This document shows, piece after piece, positions 1 to 11,798 of a stretch of 64,000 nucleotides of DNA. Source of the stretch: Polytrichum commune. Its lineage: Eukaryota; Streptophyta; Polytrichopsida; Polytrichales; Polytrichaceae. Made by a program: the position numbers and the translations under genes. The notes below the pieces were generated by a model. That model had not been told where the DNA came from, searched no databases, and saw nothing but the letters and a program-made list of their open reading frames with translations. How positions within the stretch are numbered: position 1 is the stretch's first letter; the number at the start of each line of letters is the position of its first letter. The DNA lies in contig OX485806.1 in NCBI GenBank assembly GCA_950295325.1, positions 40,238,001 to 40,302,000 on the forward strand, read 5' to 3'.

Positions 1-539
1 ACTTAAGTATAAACATGTTTGAGTACGCCGCCGGTTAAGTGCGCAAATTTTTTGACAGAAATTAGGGTTCATACTTTATTGTTTGAGAATTTCATGCGTA
101 ATTATTGTCACAAATGCATAATTTTTTACGCTTGACATTCAATGTCAATTTGTTAACATTTTGCTGAAACGTCTCAAACGATCATCATAGTTCATCGTAT
201 ATTTGTTCAGCTTCCGTTTGAACATTGGAGCAAAGCAATTGATCGTCAATGTCGAGGATAGTGTTGTGTAGAGCTTTAAAGCCTTTGAAGTTGGTAGCAC
301 TTTCAAATTTAGCAAATTTCTCGACACGCTAGATTTTCGGATGGTGCCTTCATTGACTTCATACTCCCATCCCAATACCCACTTGCTCAACGCGTTTGAC
401 TTGCTCAACTCTGCAATGATTTCACATCATTGGGCTTCGGTCAAGCGGTTGCCTTATGTTTCATCCATTTCCTATTGCGATTCATTGAATCACAAAGTCT
501 AGAAAGCGATATGAGTAAAGTACGCACCTACCATCTAAG

Positions 540-1560
540 GGCCAAGTTCCATGTGTTGGTGCCGGTTCATTTTTTAAGTGGGTGAGAAACATGTGACATC
601 ATCCAAAAAAATGGGTGATGTCACCCATTTAATGGAGGGGTACTTCTATGTGGGGTGCCGGTTTATTTTGATTTCCTACTTTCTTACCAAATTTGGTGAA
701 TAATAAGATGTCACACTTAGTGAAGGTGACCGGTTGTGAGGGTCATCATAACTTTTGATATTTGACTTGACAAGAATTCCCATACATTTATTGAATGAAT
801 TCAAAATTATGTGTTCTTGGTGTCCATAGGTTGATACGGATGTCATCTATGGGAATATATAAATATTTTTATTTTTCACTTTTAGTTGAAATCATGACAA
901 TACATTGTTCATAAGTGATTTTTTTATACATTTGAATTTTTTTATATTTTTTATATATATTTATTAAACCCAACATTTACAGTCAAATTGCATTTTTTTG
1001 TATGCATTTTTTGGTATTAAGATCGAAATTCTTGAAAATATCATGAGATACATGTTCCCATGACTTCACGATGAGAACTCCAACGATATAACATACAATC
1101 AATTTCTATCTCTTCTTTCCTTTTCATTTCTTCTCACAACAAGGCTTTGAGTGTACAAAGAGTGCATGATGCAAGAGCAAGGAGCTCTAAGAGTACCCCA
1201 ATAGAAAGGACTTGAAGAACAACATGGCCTTTAGTACCCAAGGTGACCGGCCGATCCGGTCACCAGAGCTCTCTAACCGGCACATGTCCTTCTTTTGACT
1301 ATAAGGACCGCCGATCCGGTCACCAGAGCTCTCTAACCGACACATGTCCTTCTTTTGACTATAAGGACCGGCGGTCCTTTGGCACCGGTCCTTGCACAAC
1401 GTACAATGTGGGACACCCATCCATGGGGGGTACCGGTCCTTGGGTGAGGGGAGATGGGCACATGGAACCACCCTTTTCCCACCCGCCCACCCATTTATTT
1501 TTCAAAAAATGAACTGGAACATGTGCATGGAACCTCGCCCAACAACCAATACATGGAACC
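540..1560. mobile_element. possible TIR element remnant
   Basis: The left edge (around 545-590) reads GTTCCATG, then a GGTTCATTTTTT block and an AAGTGGGTG tract. The right edge (around 1485-1555), read on the minus strand, gives GGTTCCATG, then AGTTCATTTTTT and AAATGGGTGGG in the same order. This is consistent with imperfect terminal inverted repeats of a decayed DNA transposon. No transposase ORF and no target duplication could be defined, so the superfamily is unknown. The interior is AT-rich up to about 1200. Bases 1-540 to the left hold no supported gene. Confidence 0.3.
1251..1370. repeat. 60-bp tandem duplication
   Basis: Two head-to-tail 60-bp units begin with CCGATCCGGTCACCAGAGCT at 1251 and 1311 and are almost identical. 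The unit includes ACATGTCCTTCTTTTGACTA. It is GC-richer than its surroundings. The long ORFs called over it on both strands are by-products of the repeat. Confidence 0.85.
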
Positions 1561-1774
1561 TCGCGCAAGAACGCCTCCGGTTCAAAGTGCGTACTTAAGC
1601 ACGAGATTACTGTAGTACGGAAGAATTGACTTGAAGATAGCTTTGGGCTCACTCCACTTTCCTGCAAAATCATTGGAAGAAGCATGACACACGGGGTAGT
1701 TCATGGAAAATGATTCCATGGAGGAAACATTGGGGGCAACTTCTTCCCTTTATCAGTCACAAAGGCCCTCCAGA

Positions 1775-1899
1775 ATCTAGGAACACTGTAGATGTTACCA
1801 CTGGTGGTCAATATGACACATCTACCAGCACCCTAGATATTGGGACAGAGGTCACAGACATTTAGTGCCACTCCGTGTCGTAACAGACACTATATATAA
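1775..1899 (+). promoter_or_regulatory. promoter of oxidoreductase copy A: nested inverted repeat and TATA box
   Basis: Two inverted pairs share one centre: ATCTAGG (1775-1781) with CCTAGAT (1832-1838), and TAGATGT (1789-1795) with ACATCTA (1818-1824). Each pair has 7-bp spacing on both sides. A TATATATAA box follows at 1891-1899. The same arrangement stands upstream of copies B and C and in a duplicated fragment near 44.7 kb, so it is probably a regulatory site for a dimeric factor. A likely 5'UTR exon runs from about 1920 to 2010 (donor GAG|GTATTT), with a UTR intron ending at GCAG, 2737. Function is inferred from position and conservation only. Confidence 0.6.
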
Positions 1900-2747
1900 C
1901 CCGACAGCTACATACCAGGATTCAAATCTGCTGCTCTCTTAGTGATCAATTTACCAGTGAGCAGATTGCAAAAACTTTGCAGATAGGGAAGAACGCTGTT
2001 GTTGCTGGAGGTATTTGTTTCAGAACAGCGAGCAATTTCTGGTTGCCAGGTTTTTTTTCTCCAAAGATGATTTCAAACAAGTTTGGGTTCAATCAGCAAA
2101 ATTTAGCTGCAATAGATTTTCAGGTGAATTATTGCATGCTCAGGTGTCTGGTCTTGTAAATTGGATGTAGAAGTCATTGAGTTTCATGAAGTTTTTCATG
2201 CAAAGGTCGACTGAGAAGTTGTGGGCATGAGTCTCATGATGTACGTAACTGCTCCCTTTGCAAGCTCCATGGAAGTAGTAGACCAATAAGATGTAGGAGT
2301 TATGTAGGAGTCACGAGGGCACTTCCAACAGACAACTTTGAACCCTGCACTGTATCGGGAACTTGCAAATCACGCAAACTGACATTTCAAAGTTTTAGGA
2401 TCAAAGTTGAGATGCAAAAGTTGGAGGAGGTCATTAGGAAGAATTTATTTTTTCTCAAGTGATCACATGTGCCTTCTAAATTGTGCTCATTATCATTGAA
2501 CCGAAAATGATGGATTTTATATTTTACGTACACATATGTCCAACCTCATTGTAACATGCGTCTATGGGGCACTCATTCTTGACTACAAACCTTGCTATAT
2601 ATCACTCAAACATAGGTGTTTGATTATTTAATTATGTATTTTGAGACAAATGAAACATGGTTTTATTTCATTGCCAAAAACTAAACAAGGCCAATCAAGA
2701 ACTGTTAGTTCTTATAATTTGTGTATAGTGCATGCAGGTTAAGAATA

Positions 2748-4866
2748 ATGGCAAGAGCAATTGTCTTCAACGGCATAAATTTTGAATTGGTGAAAAAAGA
2801 AGTGCCCAAGCCAAGACCTGGGCATGTGGTAGTGCGAATCACCATAAGGCCACTCCTTTACGCAGATGTCTATTTTCATCATCAAGTATTTCAGGCAAAT
2901 GGGAAGCCAATTGTCCCCGGGTATGAGGGATTCGGAATCGTCCACTTGGTATTATTATTAACCCACTTTTGCACGTAATCGTTGAAATGGCATGAATTTT
3001 AAGGATGTTGATGTGTATGAAGTTCATGGCTATGGACTACATGATTGGTGCGCGAGTGGAGGATGAGTTGGAATTTTACAGCTCATTAGTCGGTATGTTC
3101 ATAGATCGAAATTGGAGATTATGGTTGGAATGATTAATGCGTGGATTAAAAAGGATAGGTAAGTTGCTAGAAATAGATGAAAACACACAAGATTGTTGTG
3201 TGTTTTGAGGAGTTGTTTACAATATGACTTGAAGGCTATGGACTATGTAAGTGGTGAGAAGAGTGAACGACTTGGTGCAATAGCATTGAGCTAGACATCC
3301 ACCTACTCAAGTTGGTTATAGGCAAGGGTAGATCACTCTAAGGCATTTTTGTGCACCACGTGCGGCTGGGGTTTTTTTTTGTTTTGGGGCTATTTACCTT
3401 CAAGGGCTGAATTAAAGCCTCCTTATAATTACTTAAATTTCAAAAATGGCCCATTTGTTTGCACCCTTCCATTACTTATATTGTCCAAGTCACTACAATT
3501 TTTTGTACTCTATATTCCTTTGAAGTAATTTTGGACAAACGGAAATCCCAATTATCATCCATCCCCGTGAGTCCTAAACCCATTTACATACCATACTAAA
3601 CATACCTTCTAGGATCCTTATCTTCGGCCCCTATATTAATTTTACAAAGAAATAATGGCCCACGTTTTATGTCCATCTAACTTACTTATAATGGGATTGT
3701 CTACATTTAATGGCCCCTTCATTATTTGGAATTCCTTTATAATTTTTATTTCAAATGATTTAAATCCTCTCTATATTATGCCGCACGTCGTTTTTAAAAT
3801 GCACTAAGTGATCTACCCGTGGTTATAAGACATAACCCATATGCCCATGGACCACAATTAGAGGCCATGATTCACATGCTCCTTACGTGGACAACAAACA
3901 CCATGGAATTGCTAGAAGTGCCCTCCGCTTGGATGAGCTACCAATTATGGCTTCAATGAGGGAAATCAAAATATTTGGGGGTGTGGTGGGGAGAAGGGCT
4001 AAGATGCAATGACTGAGACTAGGAATATTGATTTCAACTTGAAGGCGAATTTGGAATTGCATGTGTAATGGGAGTGTAATGCTATGCAGATAGGGGAAGG
4101 GGTGACGAAATTAAAGGTGGGTCAACGAGTCACACCCTTCTTGCACCATAGCACCCAACTCGGAGAGGGCTCATGGCAGGAGTATGTGGAGATCCTTGAG
4201 GGCGCTGCATGGCTAGTCCCGGACTCCGTGACTGATGAAGCCGCCTCACAATTTGTGATCAACCCTTGGACGGCGTATGGACTCATCGAGGACTTGCAAA
4301 TGCCAAAAGGCGAATACTTGTTGCAGACCGTTGCCGCCTCGGTGGTCGGTCGCCTTGTGATCCAAATGGCGAAGCATTATTGGGGCATCAAGACAATCAA
4401 CGTGGTGCGCCGGGTAGAGCAAAAGGCAGAGTTGAAAGCCCTCGGAGCGGATGAGGTCATCTTGTCAAGTGATGAAGACGTGGTTTCCCGGGTGAAGGAA
4501 ATCACGCACGGGAAGCTCGCGTATGGGGCCATTGATTCAATTGGCGGCGAGTTCACAAAAACAGTTGGCTCGTGCGTGAGGTCTGGGGGCACTGTATTTG
4601 CGTACGGGACGTTGGGCCGCACTTACGATGCAACGGTGGGGATATTCGACCTTTTTCGGGGTGTGAAACTCTTGGGATGGAATCTCTACGATTCCATCGA
4701 CGAGGAAAAGAGGCGAACCATATATATTCGTGAGGTTGGGAAGCTGATGGAGGAGAAAGTCGTGGAACCGTTGAGTGGGGAGAGATTCGACCTTGCAGAC
4801 ATCGAGGAAGCATTGAAGGGCTTAGAGGAATACACTAGTGGTGGCAAAGTCCTGCTCACAGGCTGA
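2748..4866 (+). CDS. MDR-family NADPH oxidoreductase (quinone oxidoreductase / enoyl reductase-like), copy A
   Basis: Two coding exons, 2748-2948 and 4090-4866, join in phase 0 across GT (2949) and AG (4088-4089) to give about 325 residues, the usual size for this family. The N-terminal exon has the GroES-like start (MARAIVF.., RPGHVVVRI, PIVPGYEGFG). Exon 2 continues with GEGVTKLKVGQRV, SWQEYVE, ASQFVINPWTAYG and the cofactor-binding stretch AASVVGRLVIQMAKH, and it ends with EPLSGERFDLADIEEALK and GGKVLLTG. The usual GHE zinc-ligand motif is replaced by PGYEGFG, so the enzyme should be zinc-free and NADPH-dependent. The family reduces quinones, enones or enoyl thioesters; the substrate here is unknown. 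The ATG follows a probable UTR-intron acceptor at 2737. This is the only copy of the three with intact frames and splice sites. Its intron holds a hAT-like MITE at 3323-3821. Confidence 0.85.
3323..3821 (-). mobile_element. hAT-like non-autonomous element in the intron of copy A
   Basis: A 499-bp insertion has 15-bp ends CAAGGGTAGATCACT and AGTGATCTACCCGTG. It is flanked by GTTATAGG (3315-3322) and GTTATAAG (3822-3829), an 8-bp duplication with one change. The paralogous intron of copy C (near 41690, minus strand) retains the uninterrupted site, which proves an insertion after the gene duplicated. The subterminal sequence matches the larger element at 11799-13298 in reverse orientation, but with no ORF. 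The 8-bp duplication fits the hAT superfamily. Confidence 0.85.
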
Positions 4867-5635
4867 GTGCCTTGATAGATAGATTTGAATTGCGGTTCCT
4901 TAGGATGCAAGCATAAATGAAGAGTCTCTTTGCCGCGGATCACTATGTCCTTTTGGTGGTGATAGGGGTTGAGTATGGAAAGGAGTCAACACTATATTCA
5001 TTAATCGGAGACTTTGGGAACTCAAGTCTCAAAATAAATTGGACTCATAGTTTCGGATGCGAATATTGTGAACGTAGGGAACATAGGGAACAATGGCAAC
5101 ATAATGTTTTGGAAATCCATATGCGATGAGTATATATGTCTCTAAATATAGTAATTCTCTAAATGATAATCAAAACTACGCCAAACATGATATTTCAATG
5201 ACACAAATTCACAATTATTTTGTCTTGTCGGTTTTGTATTGAACAAAACTGATCGAATCCATAAATAACCATTTTTTAATAATTATAAACTCTTGGATGC
5301 GTATCCCAAACATAAAGGTCTTATTGAAATGGCACATCCCAAACCTAAAAATACTTAAAATAATTTGATAGTGTTAATAAGAATTTGCAAATTAACATCT
5401 AGAATATATCATTTGGATTCCACATCCATAAAAAAAAAACATATAAAAAACATTTGATAACGCATGGGAAGTTGGTTTTCAAATCCGTAAACTAATACAA
5501 TCATGCAATATAATTATAATATAGAAATTTTCTGTAAAGTATGTCTAATACAATATTCGACCCCAATGTCATATATTTCATGAAAAAAAAAATACATGAT
5601 ATTTCAAATAACTTTGGTCCCGACCTACGTCAATA
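4867..5635. other. intergenic: 3' flank of copy A, no gene seen
   Basis: The 3' flank of copy A, with GATAGATAGAT just after the stop, runs into AT-rich DNA. Short ORFs here lack recognisable domains. Confidence 0.5.
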
Positions 5636-7172
5636 TCATTTTCCATCTTCAGCTTCAGCTTCATTTCCATTCTCAACATCGTTTTTTGCGGCAGCAATAC
5701 GTGCCAAATTGTCTTTGACAAAATATATATGTTTTGGGGGAATGGTCATTGTCTCCGATTTGGAACCTTTGCATGGCTTCCAAGCACAAAGTATGGTATA
5801 TGTGTTTATCCAAACTAGTTTGTACACCATGTCCATTGTCCACTTAAAACTCTTTTTGGTGTCCCAACCTAAATATGTGTGGAACACATTTTGATCTTTG
5901 GTGTCTAGACGGCAATATTCCACCTTAATTTGACGAAAATTTGGCCTAGTTGGAACAAAGTTTGGTGATGACAATGCTTTCACCAACCAAATCGGTTTAG
6001 GGTGCTCCTCATCTCCAAGACGTATGAGGACCATATAACCTTTGTAGCAATCAACAACCAAACGAAATGATGGAGCCGGATGATTACAAACAGGGCCAAC
6101 GTAATGGTTGTCCGCAGCGAACTCTTCACAGACATCTCCATTGTTGAAGAACATGGCCTCAGACTCCATGATTGTCATTCGGCTTTGTAGCCAAAATCCT
6201 TAAGTCAAACATGATCGTGTATCGGCATTGGTGCCAACTATGCTAAGCAAATGTGATCCCAATACACAATCAATGGTTCGTGGGTATCCCGAACACGTCT
6301 TGTGATGTCTTCCTCACACAATTCTTTCTAGTATTGAATGAATCCGGATATACATTTGATGATTTCCGGTCCATTCCTCATGGGGTTGGGTGTGCAAGGC
6401 TTCGGCTCCCCATTGGGTAGCATACATTTGCCATCTTTGTCTTGGCACCTGACGAGTATCCCTTCCTCTGGACCACAATTCGGTGAAGTGCTCAAAACCT
6501 TGCATTGCATGGCCGGCATACCAACATCATGCATATAGAATTGGAATTGTTGAGCCTTAGTATGGCCTACTAAGCCGTCACCTCCTTTAAGAATGAATGG
6601 TTTGATAAGCGTTTTAAAACCACATACTTCCTCAATCAAATACGGAATGACTGGCACATTATCCAAATCCATGTACGATTTCATGAGAAGAGGAATTGTC
6701 GAAAAATCCTCCTTGTGCAACTTCATACTCCAATGTCCAAATGAAGCATCAATGTCATCGTGCGTATGACCAACCATAAAAAAAAACACAAAAACTTGCA
6801 TAAAAATGGCCTTGGCTATGAGCAAAGACCAAAAACAAAACACGTATCGACATTTGTTGTCTTTGGCACAATTATCAAGTTGCACGTGTAGAGTTGGAGG
6901 CAAAGGTTTAGTAAGAACGGGTTGTTCATGCAGTTCTTGCAATGAAGATAGACAGAGTTCCTTCCCCTCTAGCACTGCCTCATAAATCGGTGTTGTTCCA
7001 CATCCCACAAAAAGAACACGAGAGGATGATGTTGGCGGTCTCTTAAGCTCCCGTAGAAGTTTCGCAAAAAACCCTACTGTATGGTTGGCGTCGCCAGGAT
7101 AGAAGTCCAAGCCATAATGTGCATACTTGATGTCCACATGGCCATGTACAATCATACCTGAGTTTAGATAAA

Positions 7173-9560
7173 CATGTTTAGACATACAAATGAGATGTAC
7201 ATTCCAAAATCATCCATGGGAACAAATTCAATTTTCCCACAAGCAAGCAACAAACAAGAAACCACACTTACGGATGTGCACCCGTAACACATACAGATGT
7301 GTATGTGGGTACGTGTGAGCCAAATTTTTGGTCATTTCAGTTCAACTATAGGCTTATAGTTTAATTCAGATGGAGTCATCCAATAGGATGAATATAGTTA
7401 AACCATAGGAGGAAGTTATAACTATGGTCACGGCCATAGGAGGCCTTAGGTAGTTATAGTAACTATCGTCTTCTCCTCGCCTCTGTAAGAGGGTTGGCGA
7501 GGAAGGACAAACCAAGCATTTCTTAGATATTTTGAGCGCATCGCTGAAGCTAATAGTTATGTCTCCCTTAGTCCCGTACTCGGGCGAGGATCATAGTTAA
7601 ACTATCTTCTGTGTAAGAATTAGTGATCGCTGTAGTGATTGCAGGACACTGTTTTCCATTGAAGCTAATTGTTATTTTGAATTTGTGAATCGATCGAATG
7701 ACCGCAGCCTCGTCGAACTATCTTATTACTTTTAAGTGTATGAATGTGAAATTGGATAACTATATTCTGTGAATGCGATACCGATTGACTGGAGACGAGA
7801 TTGTGAGAGAAATTGAGTGTGTGGGATCGGGAGAGTGAGGATGTGAAGAGTTGATACAGAGAAAGCAGGGTGGACAGTGAGTTGAACAAATTGTGGAATT
7901 GAAGAGATTATAAGATTGAGAGATGTATGAGGAATTGTTGAGTGATTATGGAAGCGAAGATGCGTATTGCAAAGCAATGAATATTGTGTAACTATTGTCT
8001 GAGAGTGAATCGAATGTGGAATCCTGAATAGGGTCGAGCACAATGAAATTGTTAGCCAAGAGGGTATAAAGATTGAGTGTACGAACAAACTATTATCTGA
8101 CTGAAATGTGTACCAGTCCGAGAGATAGAAATGGAGGAATAGGAATATATAAGAGGGGAGATCGAATTAAGTTATGAACAGAGAGATTAATCGAACTAGG
8201 AGCGCATGTAAAACCTTTGGCCGAAGCAGGTGATAGTGAGTGAAAGAAGGTTGAAGAGATGATTACCTCAAGACAGTGCAGAGTCCTTGAGTAATCAGGA
8301 GAGGGTTAAGTGAACTGGAAACCTTCTGCAAAGTGGAACTATTGTCTCCCTGTGAGAGGGCGCGTCGAGGGTGACAGAGAGGAAGAGAGAAAGTCGAACT
8401 ATTGTCAGGCAGAGACGCGAAGCGTTACTGGGCGACGATCAGACTCCAAGAGAGAGAGAGAGGAGCCGGGAGCTAACCTAGGTTAAGCGTGACTATGGAC
8501 TATAGTTGAGATTAACTATAGGCTGTGTGGAGCCGTAAGGCCAAGTGTCAGAGTAAGAGAGGGCCTACTGAGGATAGTTGAGGCCTAAGAGAGGCACTGA
8601 GAGGCCAAGAGTCAGTCTATTGTGTAAAATGATTGACTATTGTTGTCAACCTGCAAGAGGCTTGGTGAGGGAAATGAACATAGTTCAGCCTTAAGAAGAT
8701 TATAGTGAAATCTTGAGTGTAGGCTATTAGTGTTGTAATTAAGAAGAATGGAATTTAAGAGGGATCTCAATCAACCGAGGTGATGAGAAATTACTTCTGA
8801 TTGGTTGATTAGAGAAATCAGTAAGGATTGCAAGAGAGATCAAGTGTAAGAGGGATAGAATTAACTTTGGTTCATAAATGCTACCTAGGCATAAGTTAAT
8901 CTAATCTTAATTAAGTTTTAATTGATAATTAGTCAAGAGGAGAGATCTTTGAGTATGGAATGCGATTTAATCCTATCAACTATTGTCTTGTGTGTTACCA
9001 TGGTTGTTGTTGTTGCAGGTTGTGCAGGGTGACCAAGACTATAGCTTGACTGATAATCGTTAATTGCATAAGTTGTGAGTAATGATTAAATCTGGAATTA
9101 ATGAATGAACAATTGTTCTGTATTGGAATTAACATTGACCAAGTAATAAAGGAGTTGTTTTGAATTGAAGATGCATTGGCCAATGGTTATCAAAGACAAT
9201 TGTGTTACTCAAAGACTATTGTTCTCTCTTGACTATTGTTCTACAAAATCTCATGACGAGATGGTTACTACTGAGACTGACACACATACCCCACTGAATG
9301 AGACACAGTGAGGGGAAACCAAGAGAGAGAAGGAGAGTAAAAGATATACCATTCATGTTCTAGAGTGAATATAGCAAACCTTTGGTCTGATTAATGAACT
9401 ATGAAGTGACAAATGCCTGTAATAGACACCAGTTAAGTCTTCCTTGAGAGTCTGTACCCTGGGTTTTGGGTTATTTAAGTGAGAGCAAAAACTAACTACA
9501 GTACGTAAAAAACAATGTGAAAGATTAATGAACCTATGACAACTATTGGGAGCTTAAAAT
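7173..9560 (-). other. long intron or insertion within the DUF7869-type fossil
   Basis: This 2.4-kb segment separates two colinear parts of the fossil protein. Read on the minus strand it ends in TATCTAAACTCAG before the frame resumes (G-MIVHGHVD), a normal acceptor. I could not identify a convincing donor at the other end (about 9560). The plus strand is strikingly purine-rich and full of short ACTAT-type words (ACTATTG, ACTATAG, CTATAGTT). No ORF of substance and no TIR or LTR was found. It could be an expanded intron or an unrelated decayed insertion. Confidence 0.4.
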
Positions 9561-11798
9561 ATTCATGGTAGCCTTTATTTTCCACGCATAACAAGGGCAC
9601 GCGGTGTTCGCATGGTCCATTTTGTCATGAATGATCGTCAAAATCTCGTTCGGCCTCATTATCGATAGTACACAATTCTTATAGTAGTCTTGACGGTGTG
9701 CCTCCTGGTTGTTGACATGCTCAATGTATTTCCATTGATGTTTATTGAGCGACTTAGTCCCTATTGGATGTGCGTCTCGAAGGCCTTTGTATTTCTCCAA
9801 AGGAATACACCTAGCAAACTTGTCCCTAGGGTTCTTCGTAATGTATTCTGTGAATTGTTGATTCTTGATCACACTCAATTTTGACAACAAAATTGGGCCA
9901 CATCCCTTTTTTTGCTAGCTTCATTAACGTCCATTAGAATGTTCTTCCATTTCGTCCCTATAGGCAAAACCATCTTAACAACCTTTTTCCCCAACGCCAG
10001 AGTCCGTGTCTTGTGTGGCATCGCATTCGCTAATGGCATAATGATGGTTGATATTGTTGCAACTACTTGGAGTGTTGCCTCCCTAGGCTTCTTTGTGCCA
10101 AAGTTTCCATGGAACCGAGAACGCCGTCCTTGAGATGAGTAGTTCCGGAACCTATAAAAACCAGCCTTTGAGACTACAGGTATAATGTACCATGCCATGC
10201 AATACACTTCTATATTTTCCAAGGTCACCACCTTACAACCTTCGGCATCAAAGTGCATGTTGCGATGAACCTCAAGTTTCTTTGCAAATCGCATACAAAA
10301 GTCCGCAAGCCACATCTCTTGTCTCAAAGATTTCATTTTGTCACGTGGAAATAATTGGCAACACTTCTTCGCACAACAATCTTTTGTTGCCACGGACCTA
10401 ATAGGTGTTTCTCCCAATGTTTGATCTCAACGACGTTATGTGGGTTCACGAGGCACACGAACGGAATCATATCTCTGATGACCTTTTCTAGGACATGTTG
10501 TGACCAACAAAGTTTCTTGTATTTCCTCATAATGGCGGGAATGATTCCACAAGTTGACACCATCATGAAGAATGTGAGCTTTAAACCCCCACCTTTAAGC
10601 ATCCTAGTCCAGGGGGGAGTCCAAGGCTAACATGTATTCCACTGATGTAGATGTGTGCACTAGTGTCTTCTCACCTCTTGAGTCAATAATGCATGGGTCA
10701 ACCGCCTTCTTTATTATTTCCGGCATTAAGTATTCATAAATACTCAAGCCTTCATTCCACACAATTCCAAACCCATTTACAAGCACAACTAAAAATCACC
10801 TACATAATTAGTTGAACTTCTACAATTCTCACCCCTAATCACCCTATAAGTCTTCTATCCTACTCACTCACCTCGGTCCTAATCCTTAACTCCTCCTCCC
10901 TTCACTAGGCTAATCAACCCTTAATTAGGTCCTGAGGCTAATTTGGCCCCTAATCCCTCCCTAATCACCCCCTGCCGTGAATGGTCACCGTGGGGCAATT
11001 TGTCCTAAGCCGACCTATGGACTCTAGACGTCACTCCCTGGTTTCTACAGTCGTCTCCAGCAGACCTCGCCTCGGCTGCTAGCCGTAACTCCCACTGTCC
11101 CTGGACAGACCAGTGACTCCCCCATTTCGGCACTGCCTCAGAGGCGGCATCCTTCCCTGTTTGAATTCTAACCTGGCCGATACTGAATCCAACTGCAAAC
11201 TCCTCCCTTGTTCCTCATAATCTTGACTGACTAGTGGTTCGGAAGTGTTTTCAAACCCAGAGCTCCCAAATGTTTTTCCTTCAACCTTTGAGCAACCCTG
11301 GCCGGGTCGCATCCACTTGAATCCCCTTCAGAGCGCAATGCCCTGCTCCTTCACCCTTGCAGGCTATCAACTCGGTTGTGCGCTCTCCTGCATTGCTCAA
11401 CTTCGGAATTCAATCCCAGCAGCCACTCCCCTCACATTCAGTATTTCCAGACGTCGCTGGGGCACCTTCCCCAATCCAGCAACCTTGTCTGGGCCGGCGT
11501 AACAATCCAGCAACCGAACCAATAAACATGACGAAGAAGGAGGCGGGCCTGCACCACCGCCGACGCCATCCTTGACCCCTGAGAGAAAACGAGAGAGAGA
11601 GGCTGCTGGAGCCCCCCCCTCCCCCCCGACTGCTAACAGCAGTTGCACCCGGAAATCTCTAGGGTCCACAGTGACCCCCTCCTTAATTGGACAGCCACAA
11701 AGCCCACTTCGGTCGATAAGACTAGTACCTAACCAAACATTCAAGCCTAAAAATTAATTAGCCCTTTACTAACCACTTTCCTAGTTCCAACTAACACT

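Noticed and set aside
145-408. 87-codon minus-strand ORF
   Set aside because: No recognisable domain, no splice partner and no second copy to test conservation.
1977-2159. 60-codon ORF upstream of copy A, also present upstream of copy C (42866-43048)
   Set aside because: It spans the probable 5'UTR exon and its GT donor; the shared frame is explained by the duplication, with no domain.
10604-10786. 60-codon minus-strand ORF beside the DUF7869-type fossil
   Set aside because: It lies inside LTR L1, not in the host frame; the true frame resumes on the far side of the LTR.
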